Part shown: one piece after another, positions 1 through 7,045 of the stretch
How positions within the stretch are numbered: the stretch's first letter is position 1
Layout of the letters: the number at the start of each line of letters is the position of its first letter
Assembly: GCA_023386345.1 (NCBI GenBank)
Contig: JAEWJT010000002.1
Coordinates: forward strand, 1-64,000
Direction of reading: 5' to 3'
Length of the DNA stretch: 64,000 bases
DNA from: Bacillota bacterium
Lineage (GTDB): Bacteria > Bacillota > Clostridia > Tissierellales > Sedimentibacteraceae
The notes under the pieces: generated by a model
Databases searched by the model: none
The model's input: only the letters and a program-made list of their open reading frames with translations
What the model was told of the DNA's origin: nothing
Program-made: the position numbers and the translations under genes

Positions 1-34
1 CTGTTTTTTTGATTATTTTTTATTTTCTTTCTTC

Positions 35-213
35 TACGAAAGACTTCTAAACTCACTGTTTTTTGACAGCTTGTCTATATTACCATAACCTCTTTTACAT
101 GTCAACTACTTTTTTAAACTTTTTTTATTTTATTTTCTGTTATGAAAGACTTCTAAACTTGCTGTTTTTTGACAGCTTGTCTATGTTACCACAAGCACTT
201 TTATATGTCAACT
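35..213 (-). promoter_or_regulatory. Tandem strong promoters reading out of the left edge (probable rRNA operon P1/P2)
   Basis: Two 73-bp imperfect direct repeats (35-107 and 141-213) each carry, on the minus strand, a perfect TTGACA with a 17-nt spacer and a -10. The upstream copy has TTGACA at 206-211 and TAACAT at 183-188; the downstream copy has TTGACA at 100-105 and TAATAT at 77-82. Both are followed by the same short leader. Duplicated consensus promoters with a shared initial transcript are typical of clostridial rRNA operons, so an rRNA operon probably lies to the left of position 1. The promoters are seen directly; the target is inferred. Confidence 0.75.
35..213. repeat. 73-bp tandem imperfect direct repeat (period 106)
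   Basis: Positions 35-107 and 141-213 are nearly identical over 73 bp. The conserved block includes the whole promoter and the first roughly 35 transcribed bases, so the duplication covers a functional promoter unit rather than random AT-rich sequence. Confidence 0.85.
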
Positions 214-246
214 GTTTTTTGAAAATATTTTTAAAAAACTAAAAAA

Positions 247-1050
247 TCATTGAAAATTAAACAATATTTTTGATAGTTCTATATATCTCTCGTCTTTTTG
301 AGAATTTAAAAATGTAATTTCTCCACCATCAGCACCTTCATTTGCTTTATTCAATTTTCCATCATTATCTAAAATATCTTTTAAATGCCTTGCAGTTCCT
401 TTGTTTCCATCTATTATTCTCGTTTTTTTATCAAGTATTTTCTGTAAATGCTCTTTAAAAAACACAAAATGAGTACAGCCTAAAACTACGCTGTCCAATT
501 TACTTATATCAATTTCATTATAATATTTTAATAATGTTCTTTCAATAAGAGCAGTATCGTGAAGCATATCATTTTCTACTATGCTAACAAGGTCTGGACA
601 TGGCATTTTTATAATATTGTTTGTATCGCTGTATTTTTTCATTAAATTATTAAATTTTTCTTCATTTAGTGTTAAGCTTGTAGCCATTACTACTATATTA
701 TTATTTTTCTTATCATGTGCAGCCGGTTTTAAGGCAGGCTCCATACCAATTATAGGAAGTGGCTTGTACTTATCTCTTAAAATACTTACAGCGGCACTTG
801 TAGCAGTATTGCAAGCTATAACTATTGCTTTTACTTTCTTATTAACAAAGTAATCGCATATCTGTATACATCTCTCTGTTATTTCCTCTTTGCTCTTTGT
901 GCCATATGGAGCATAATAAGAATCTCCATAGTAAATATAATTTTCATTAGGCATAAGTTCAGCCAATTCTTTTAAAACACTTATACCGCCTAAACCTGAA
1001 TCAAATACACCTATAGCTTGAGCTGCGGTATTTTCATTTGTTTTTTCCAT
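247..1050 (-). CDS. murI: Glutamate racemase
   Basis: Cytosolic, cofactor-independent racemase that makes D-glutamate for peptidoglycan. The 267-residue length is normal for the family. The N-terminal DSGLGGISVLKEL loop and the two catalytic-cysteine motifs, IACNTATSAA near residue 80 and LGCTHF near residue 190, are all present, so the enzyme looks intact. Its ATG overlaps the TAA of the upstream transporter gene by one base (TAATG), which implies translational coupling. It is followed by the tandem promoters at 35-213, which read the same way. Confidence 0.95.
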   Translation of the reverse strand: MEKTNENTAAQAIGVFDSGLGGISVLKELAELMPNENYIYYGDSYYAPYGTKSKEEITERCIQICDYFVNKKVKAIVIACNTATSAAVSILRDKYKPLPIIGMEPALKPAAHDKKNNNIVVMATSLTLNEEKFNNLMKKYSDTNNIIKMPCPDLVSIVENDMLHDTALIERTLLKYYNEIDISKLDSVVLGCTHFVFFKEHLQKILDKKTRIIDGNKGTARHLKDILDNDGKLNKANEGADGGEITFLNSQKDERYIELSKILFNFQ

Positions 1051-1994
1051 TATAATGACCCCATTTTCACATTTTTACTTGGCAATTGTGTTATTATTAT
1101 AGCCACAAAAACAAGTAAACATCCGATTGCTTCTTTAAATGACAAGCTTTGTTTTAAAATTAGCCAGCCTGCAATAACCGCAAATACTGACTCCATACTT
1201 AAAATCAATGATGCCATAACAGGCTCTGTGTTTTTTTGTGCAACAATTTGAAGTGTATACGCAATTCCACACGAGAATACACCTACATACAATATAGGCT
1301 TCCATGCTGCTAATAAGCTTGATATTTGAGGATTTTCAAATATTAAACTAAATATCAATGAAATAAACCCAGTGACAAAAAACTGGATGCAAGACATTTT
1401 AATTCCATCTACCTTAGGCGAATAGTAGTCAATCACTAATATATGTATAGTAAAGAAAAACGAACAAATCAAGGTCAGCAAATCTCCCTTATTTATAGTA
1501 AAGCCTTCGTTTATGCTTATTAAATAAAAACCTATAGTGGCTATAATTACACACATCCAAACCTTAAAAGGAACTTTCTTCTTTAAAAATATTCCAAAGG
1601 CAGGGACAAAGATTATATATAGTGCTGTAATAAATCCACTTTTTCCAGCACTCGTATATTTAAGTCCAAATTGTTGAAATGTGCTTCCTCCAAATAAGGC
1701 TAAGCCACATAAAATTCCTCCAATAATTAGAGTTTTGTTAAGCTCTAACTTATTAGGCATTTCCAATTTATCTTTGTTTTTGACAGTATCGCTATCAAGT
1801 GAGTTATTGTTTTTAAATCTATTTGCAATCAAAATATAAGGTATTAGAACTAGTCCCCCAATTATATTTCTAGCAGCGTTAAATGTAAACGTCTCTATGT
1901 GATCATGCGCAATGCTTTGTGCAACAAAAGCAGTACCCCAAATAATAGCAGTTAAGGTCAACATAAAATTGCTTACTAATTTTTTATTTGTCAT
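1050..1994 (-). CDS. EamA/DMT-family transporter
   Basis: Polytopic inner-membrane protein of 314 residues with about ten hydrophobic segments in two EamA repeats. An early WGTAFVAQ-type motif in helix 1 and a later conserved Gly/Ser-rich helix (KYTSAGKSGFITALY) are typical of drug/metabolite transporters. The start ATG is preceded by an AGGAGG-type ribosome site. It ends in a one-base overlap with murI, so the two are probably co-transcribed. The substrate cannot be told from sequence; family members export amino acids, nucleosides or drugs. Confidence 0.85.
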   Translation of the reverse strand: MTNKKLVSNFMLTLTAIIWGTAFVAQSIAHDHIETFTFNAARNIIGGLVLIPYILIANRFKNNNSLDSDTVKNKDKLEMPNKLELNKTLIIGGILCGLALFGGSTFQQFGLKYTSAGKSGFITALYIIFVPAFGIFLKKKVPFKVWMCVIIATIGFYLISINEGFTINKGDLLTLICSFFFTIHILVIDYYSPKVDGIKMSCIQFFVTGFISLIFSLIFENPQISSLLAAWKPILYVGVFSCGIAYTLQIVAQKNTEPVMASLILSMESVFAVIAGWLILKQSLSFKEAIGCLLVFVAIIITQLPSKNVKMGSL

Positions 1995-2147
1995 TTTAAT
2001 CCTCCGTAGTATTTATTAAAATTTATGGGTATATAATTTCCAAATCAATTGATATAAGTATATTATAAATATTTTTATAATGCAACAAAAATAAGTGTTT
2101 ATTTACAAGTGATTTGAAACATTTGTTTTAGAAAAATTTTCGCAGCC

Positions 2148-2627
2148 CTATTTATGATAGCTCTCGTTTGCATTTATTTTAAATGCTCTATATATTTGCT
2201 CAAATAGTATTACCTTAAACAATTGATGTGGAAATGTCATTTTAGAAAAAGATAATTTCATATCTGCTCTTTTTATTACTTCATCAGACAAGCCATTGCT
2301 TCCTCCTATTATGAAGCATATATCTGAATTGCCATTTAGAGCTAAGTTGCTAATTTTATCCGCTAATTCAGTAGAGCTAAGTTGATTTCCCTCAATGCAC
2401 AAAACTATTGCAAAGCTACTGTCTTTAATTTTTTTAAGTATTTTCTGTCCCTCTAAAAGTTTTACCTGCTCAATTTCTTTATCTGAAAAATTCTCATCAG
2501 CTCTTTCATCTTGCACTATTTCTTCAATTATTGTACAAAATTTAGAAAGTCTCTTTTTATATTCATTAATTGCATCAATAAAAAATTTCTCTTTAATTTT
2601 TCCAACTGATAATACTGTTATTTTCAT
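2148..2627 (-). CDS. rlmH: 23S rRNA (pseudouridine1915-N3)-methyltransferase RlmH
   Basis: SPOUT-fold methyltransferase that modifies pseudouridine 1915 in helix 69 of 23S rRNA. The start was placed at 2627 (MKITVLSVGKIKEKF) because GGAGG lies 5 nt upstream of it and a 159-residue product matches the family; an ATG at 2639 lies upstream of that ribosome site. The SAM-binding knot segment FIIGGSNGLSDEV and the C-terminal tail ending in SYHK, both hallmarks of RlmH, are present. It is divergent from the rightward gene at 2806. Confidence 0.95.
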   Translation of the reverse strand: MKITVLSVGKIKEKFFIDAINEYKKRLSKFCTIIEEIVQDERADENFSDKEIEQVKLLEGQKILKKIKDSSFAIVLCIEGNQLSSTELADKISNLALNGNSDICFIIGGSNGLSDEVIKRADMKLSFSKMTFPHQLFKVILFEQIYRAFKINANESYHK

Positions 2628-2751
2628 TAAATCCTCCATATTATAAGAATTCTTGTAAGTTTGTGTATCAAGCTCTATCTCATCACTATAAATATTTTAC
2701 ATTTTTTTCTCAATAACTACAATAAAAATTATTTTATTGAAGCTATAAGTA

Positions 2752-2760
2752 TGATATAAT
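2752..2760 (+). promoter_or_regulatory. Extended -10 promoter for the CobS-like gene
   Basis: TG-N-TATAAT (TG at 2752-2753, TATAAT at 2755-2760) lies 45 bp upstream of the ATG at 2806. The -35 region is weak, which is common with extended -10 promoters. A second TATAAT occurs at 2764-2769. Confidence 0.5.
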
Positions 2761-2805
2761 AGATATAATGTAAAAAACAAAACTAAATCTTTGCAAGAGG
2801 TTATC

Positions 2806-3510
2806 ATGTTTGAAGCTAAAAACGCATTTGTTGGTGCACTGCTTGTTTTAAGAAAATTTACTTTATTTAATATCAAATTCTACGCAGAAACTGAGGAATC
2901 CGATTATTCCTTTGCTGTGTTTTTGTTGCCTCTTTTAGGTCTTTTAATAGGACTTGGTTCTCTTGCTATTTCTATTTTAAAATTTATTTATGAGCCAATG
3001 TTTGCAGGAGCATTACTTCTAATATATTATTGTATAATAACAAAATCATCTAATATTAAAGATACTTACAAAACAATTAACATTGTTATTAACGCTAATG
3101 AAGAAAGCAAGCAATTTTACAGCATTATTAGCCTTGTAGCTTTGTGCATATTGTACTTTGTATTATTCTCAATCTCATCAATTACAGCTGTTTCTCTTAT
3201 GCCAATGGTAGGCTTTAGTAATTTAATAATTCAAGCTCTAATAATAAAAAGAGATAAGTCAAGCGTCCCTATACTAAAATACAGTACCAGAAATCATTCC
3301 ATTTTTGCTTTTTTCTTTTCTTTTATTATTACAATAATAATTAATTATAGGATGGTTATTTCACTGTCTTTGACATATATTATAAGCAGCCTTCTCATGG
3401 ACTATTTTGACTCAAAAATAAAAATATTGCCCTCATCAATAGAGGGCTTTACAATTGAAATATCACAAATATTATTTTTAATTATCTCTTATATGAGCCA
3501 CCTGTTTTAA
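2806..3510 (+). CDS. Degenerate CobS-like (adenosylcobinamide-GDP ribazoletransferase family) membrane protein
   Basis: A 234-residue, strongly hydrophobic protein. The start at 2806 is chosen because AAGAGG lies 5 nt upstream. The order of features recalls CobS: an N-terminal LLVLRKFT segment (family: FLTRLP), then FLLPLLGLLIGL (family: FPLVGLLIG), a segment after helix 3 where CobS has its HLDGLADTADG metal-binding motif, and a final SSIEGFTIEISQILFL block (family: GDxxGAxxEISEL). At the active-site position this protein reads NIKDTYKTINIVINA, so the essential Asp cluster is lost, and the terminal Gly-Asp is also missing. It is therefore either a pseudo-enzyme with a new role or a decaying gene with an intact frame. 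No other cobalamin gene is nearby. Confidence 0.5.
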   Translation: MFEAKNAFVGALLVLRKFTLFNIKFYAETEESDYSFAVFLLPLLGLLIGLGSLAISILKFIYEPMFAGALLLIYYCIITKSSNIKDTYKTINIVINANEESKQFYSIISLVALCILYFVLFSISSITAVSLMPMVGFSNLIIQALIIKRDKSSVPILKYSTRNHSIFAFFFSFIITIIINYRMVISLSLTYIISSLLMDYFDSKIKILPSSIEGFTIEISQILFLIISYMSHLF

Positions 3511-3544
3511 GAGAACAGTAAATATTTTATAATGTAGATAATGC

Positions 3545-4012
3545 TTATACTGCGTTATTTTCTAAAACAAGCAAATCTCTCAATGCAAACCAATCTTCCT
3601 CGTCCATTTGCGAAAAATAGTGTCCGTTAAAATAACATGGCGTATATTTAACATTGTCTATATAGTATGATAAATGTAAAGAGCCGCAATGAGGGTGACA
3701 ATTCTCGCATTCTTTTGTGGCGGTTATCGACTTTTTTATTTTGTTGGAGCATAAAGATATTTTTTCGGCGTAATCGTCTATATGTAACAAATTAGCCTTA
3801 ACAAGCAAGGTGTTTTCGGATATCTCCATCCAGAATAACGTTTTGTTGTTTTTTTGCTTGTTAAATATAATACGATAGCCTTCTAGTTGGTTTTTAAGTG
3901 CGCGTTTCTTAAACACAACTTTACAACCCAACGATTTGCCGGTTTGATATAACATTAAAGCAATACCGTATTCTTCTGCCGGCAGAATTTCAAAAGAGTT
4001 TATTTTATCCAT
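3545..4012 (-). CDS. Hypothetical protein with clustered Cys/His
   Basis: A 155-residue soluble protein that I do not recognise. The C-terminal half has a potential metal-binding cluster, CENCHPHCG, near residue 105, followed by YYIDNVKYTPCYFNGHYFSQ. There is no signal peptide or membrane segment. It lies 23 bp downstream of the VOC gene and shares its unusual base composition (GC near 35-40% against about 30% around it), so both appear to have arrived together. Confidence 0.65.
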   Translation of the reverse strand: MDKINSFEILPAEEYGIALMLYQTGKSLGCKVVFKKRALKNQLEGYRIIFNKQKNNKTLFWMEISENTLLVKANLLHIDDYAEKISLCSNKIKKSITATKECENCHPHCGSLHLSYYIDNVKYTPCYFNGHYFSQMDEEDWFALRDLLVLENNAV

Positions 4013-4035
4013 ATCAAACTATTCCTTTCCGGCAC

Positions 4036-4455
4036 CTATACGGTTTCTTCATGTCCCATACTTCCGATTTCAAGTAAATTGCCTTCAGGGTCTGTAATAT
4101 AAAAATTTCGTATGCCAAATGAGAAAGTTACAGGTTCTCCCGTAAATGACTTTATTCCAAGCGCCGTTAGGCGTTCATATTCTTTATCAACATCTGAAAA
4201 TTTCGGCAGCCAAATACATATTTCCATTGTTAGGTTAACACCCTTCGGGGAATAGTAAGTCTCCCCCACGGACTCCGCAAAATTTTTACGGTCATACATT
4301 GCAAATGATATCGGCCCGCCTTTTGTTTTAAATTCCGCCCATAATCCGCCGTCCCAATCGGTATCAAATTCCATGATGTTTTTATAAAATGAAACCATTT
4401 TTTCTATATCTTCAACAAAAAGAATTACACCTACATTAACATTCATACCATTCAT
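4036..4455 (-). CDS. VOC-superfamily (glyoxalase/bleomycin-resistance/dioxygenase-like) protein
   Basis: A 139-residue protein with the paired beta-alpha-beta-beta-beta modules of the vicinal-oxygen-chelate fold. It starts VNVGVILFVEDIEKMVSFY and ends with the characteristic FYITDPEGNLLEIGSMG. The start ATG at 4455 is supported by GCGAGG 7 nt upstream. Members isomerise, cleave or simply bind small molecules, including antibiotics; nothing here fixes the ligand. It sits in a compositionally foreign cassette with the gene at 3545 and the structured element at 4480-4740. Confidence 0.85.
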   Translation of the reverse strand: MNGMNVNVGVILFVEDIEKMVSFYKNIMEFDTDWDGGLWAEFKTKGGPISFAMYDRKNFAESVGETYYSPKGVNLTMEICIWLPKFSDVDKEYERLTALGIKSFTGEPVTFSFGIRNFYITDPEGNLLEIGSMGHEETV

Positions 4456-4479
4456 TGTTTTACCTCGCTTTCGTTTTTT

Positions 4480-4740
4480 TCATTTTACTACATTGAACAC
4501 GACAACAGTATGTCCTGTTTGATAATTTAAGTTATCTTCGTTGTTCATCATATTGCTAAACGGCAAGCAATTCAAGTGGATAGCCACCACTTGAAAAACG
4601 CTTGTTTGGCTTGCCAGCCCAAACCCGCCACTTCGGGTCAACTTGACCTGTGAGGTTGCGTCGCTGCGCGCCTTATTATTTGCTACCAAGACATAAGCGA
4701 AGCTAATTCGGAAAAAGTTCATTCTTAAAATCGGTGGCAC
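4480..4740 (-). ncRNA. Hairpin-rich, high-GC leader-like element (also an 86-codon ORF of doubtful reality)
   Basis: This stretch reaches about 55% GC around 4621-4680, unlike anything else in the window. It is dense in perfect dyads: TTCAAGTGG (4571-4579) with CCACTTGAA (4587-4595); an enclosing GGCAAGC (4562-4568) with GCTTGCC (4609-4615); GTTTGG (4604-4609) with CCAAAC (4619-4624), an alternative pairing; and the palindrome GGTCAACTTGACC (4636-4648). An open minus-strand frame of 86 codons exists, but its composition (runs of Ser/Arg/Thr, no domain) and the palindromes point to a structured RNA or repeat upstream of the VOC gene. Its last 23 codons (MMNNEDNLN onward) could be a leader peptide. 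Function unknown. Confidence 0.45.
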
Positions 4741-4762
4741 TTATATTGATGTTATAATAGCA

Positions 4763-6916
4763 TTATTTAAGTTCGTATTCTTTTGTAGTTCCAAGAACAG
4801 TACCATCCTCTGCTACTTGTGACACAGTTATTAAATCTCCCTCTTTAGCGTCTATGCTTTCTGCTATCAATAAATTTTCATCAATAAATTTTGTGTTTTG
4901 TTTTTTTCCATTTACAAATACATTGCTCCATTTTGTAAAATTGTTACCGATAAGGTATATTGAATTTTCTATTTTAGATGCACTATTAATCGAAATATCC
5001 TCTACACCCATTTTCATATCTGTTGGAGCGTACGGATTTATTCCATTATACACTTCTTTATTACCATAAAGCATATCATGTTCAAGCATCTCTAACTCAA
5101 CTTTATAATTTTCATTGTCGATATTTTTTTCATGAAATTTTGTTAAAATTCCATTTGTTATGTTAAGCCTATTTAAAACTGCTGAAGAAAGTTGATAAGC
5201 ATTCAAATCTTTATCATTTTTCTCAAGTCCTATATTATCCCATATAATATACTCTGTTTGAAATATATTATTATTTTCCAGATACTCTTTTTTCAAATCA
5301 AAAGCTGGTAAATGGTCTCCGAACATAACTAAGACTACAGGCTCATCGATTGATTTAAGCGTCGAAATTAATCCACCTATAAATTTGTCCATTTCATTGA
5401 GCTGGTTTATATAATACTCAAATGGTGTTTTAATTTGCTCAGCAAAAGCAATTATATCTTCATTTGAAACCTTATCGTTTTCGTTAGGAATTATCTTATC
5501 GTCTTCGCCATTGTTAGTGTTATCTTGTTCTGTTTGATTATTTAAGCTTGATATATCATCTACATTCATGCTTATTTTTTGCTGTGTATCTACAGGCTCA
5601 CTCGGATATTTTCCATGCCCCTGAACGGATATAGTGTATATAAAATCTTTACCTTTACTTGATTCGAGCGCTTTAACTATTTCCTGTATCAATATTTTAT
5701 CCTTTGCCCAACCAATTTTATTATACTCAACATTTGTCATGTATTCTACTGGAGTAAAGCTGTCAAAACCCATCTGTGAATAAACTTTATTTCTATCATA
5801 AAATGTAGCAGTATGGTTGTGAATAGCATGTGTTTTATACAAAAGTTCTTTTAAATTATAGCCTAGTGTCTCGCAGGTTGACTCCTTTAATATTGTAGTA
5901 TATGGATATTCTCCAGCCCCAAAAAATTCCAAGCTCATACCTGTCATAACTTCAAATTCAGTATTCGCAGTTCCTGCACCTATGGACGTAACAGTCAAAA
6001 ATCCTGAGCTATATTTATTTTTCAAATACCTGAACACAGGCATGGGATCCTCTGAATAAGTAATTCCTTTCATATAATTTACATCGAAAAAAGACTCCAA
6101 CTGTAAAAATATGATATTAGGCTTACCCTTTTGAAGTTCTTCAAGTTTTTCAAATTCTTCGTCATTTTCTTGAGTATATTTATTTCTATCCTTTGCATTG
6201 TCTATCATCCCGTTAGGATTATTTTTGTCATCTTCTTTTATTTCACTCATAATCCCATCCATCGCATCTTTTGAATAATCCTTTGGTCTAGATACACCTC
6301 TATCGAACATAGTGCGCGAAAAACAATACGCAAACCCATATTGCTTATGTGCATCTAAAAGATTTCTAAAATTACTAGATATGATGTTAATTTTAATGAA
6401 TAATACTGTAATCAATGCAAAGCTAGTGACTAGTATAAGTGTAGAAGGCACTGTTTTGGAAAGTTTTCGCTCTTTTTGGGGTAATTTAAACCACGCATAA
6501 ATTATTGATGAAAGCAATATTAATACTCCTATAATTATAGAAGTCATTTCAAATTTGCTAAAATACATCGGCATTATTTTTATTCCTGATTTCATTATTG
6601 TAAAATCAATCGCCGATAAAGGAGACGTCCTAAAAAGCACAATAACAAAATTGCTGATGCCAAGTCCTAGCCATATAATAGCAACTAATAATACTGTAAA
6701 ATACCTTCTTTTAAACAAAAATGATATTGATAATGTACTTAATATCAATAACGTGTTATAAAGAAATACCGGTGTGTTAAAAATCATGTGCTTTAATCCT
6801 AAGAGTAAGGATTTTCTAGCAAGTATTTCAATTAAAATATTAAGGAAAAACGACAAGGTAATAAGAGCTACCACTTGTCTTTTTTCAAAGAATTTTAATA
6901 ACTTTTTCATTTTCAT
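4763..6916 (-). CDS. LTA synthase-family sulfatase-fold protein with extra C-terminal domain
   Basis: Membrane-anchored phosphoglycerol (or related) transferase of the alkaline-phosphatase superfamily, 717 residues. Residues 15-185 hold about five membrane helices. The extracellular catalytic domain begins at NIIFLQLESF (near 267), with the nucleophile motif GAGTANTEFE (Thr near 316), VQGHGKYP (near 432) and the metal ligand motif FGDHLPAF (near 533). A low-complexity Asn/Glu/Asp insert covers roughly 450-490. Residues from about 640 look like an IPT/TIG-type beta domain (SIYLIGNNFTKWSNVFVNGK), not part of standard LtaS. AAGGA lies only 3 nt from the first ATG, so the ATG at 6910 (9-nt spacing) may be the true start. 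It may build lipoteichoic acid or another glycerol-phosphate polymer. Confidence 0.85.
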   Translation of the reverse strand: MKMKKLLKFFEKRQVVALITLSFFLNILIEILARKSLLLGLKHMIFNTPVFLYNTLLILSTLSISFLFKRRYFTVLLVAIIWLGLGISNFVIVLFRTSPLSAIDFTIMKSGIKIMPMYFSKFEMTSIIIGVLILLSSIIYAWFKLPQKERKLSKTVPSTLILVTSFALITVLFIKINIISSNFRNLLDAHKQYGFAYCFSRTMFDRGVSRPKDYSKDAMDGIMSEIKEDDKNNPNGMIDNAKDRNKYTQENDEEFEKLEELQKGKPNIIFLQLESFFDVNYMKGITYSEDPMPVFRYLKNKYSSGFLTVTSIGAGTANTEFEVMTGMSLEFFGAGEYPYTTILKESTCETLGYNLKELLYKTHAIHNHTATFYDRNKVYSQMGFDSFTPVEYMTNVEYNKIGWAKDKILIQEIVKALESSKGKDFIYTISVQGHGKYPSEPVDTQQKISMNVDDISSLNNQTEQDNTNNGEDDKIIPNENDKVSNEDIIAFAEQIKTPFEYYINQLNEMDKFIGGLISTLKSIDEPVVLVMFGDHLPAFDLKKEYLENNNIFQTEYIIWDNIGLEKNDKDLNAYQLSSAVLNRLNITNGILTKFHEKNIDNENYKVELEMLEHDMLYGNKEVYNGINPYAPTDMKMGVEDISINSASKIENSIYLIGNNFTKWSNVFVNGKKQNTKFIDENLLIAESIDAKEGDLITVSQVAEDGTVLGTTKEYELK

Positions 6917-6957
6917 AAATCCTTTTTTATTTGTGATTTTAATGTCAATTTATCATA

Positions 6958-7016
6958 GTGCGTCTAATGAAAGCTTAGTAGATTTTGATATATCACTCTA
7001 CTAAGCTTTCACGCAC
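6958..7016. repeat. Long two-part inverted repeat between leuS and the LTA-synthase-like gene
   Basis: An inner 13-bp perfect stem (GAAAGCTTAGTAG at 6969-6981 with its complement at 6998-7010) is enclosed by an outer 6-bp stem (GTGCGT 6958-6963, ACGCAC 7011-7016). There is no T-run after it on the minus strand, so it is a poor intrinsic terminator. It may stabilise the leuS 3' end or be a protein-binding dyad upstream of the next gene. Confidence 0.7.
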
Positions 7017-7045
7017 AGTTCATCACATGGTGATTAGATAAACTA

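Larger units (their letters stand above)
3540..4745. mobile_element. Putative horizontally acquired cassette
   Basis: The block holding the structured element, the VOC gene and the Cys-rich hypothetical gene has distinctly higher GC (about 33-55% by line) and different codon preference (GCG, CCG, CGG are common) from the flanking genes. No transposase, integrase or flanking repeats are visible, so the boundaries are approximate and the means of entry is unknown. Confidence 0.5.

Noticed and set aside
581..853. Open frames on the + strand within murI, leuS, mfd, ltaS-like and similar genes
   Set aside because: They are antisense shadows: no ribosome site, no domain, and the opposite strand encodes a clear family.
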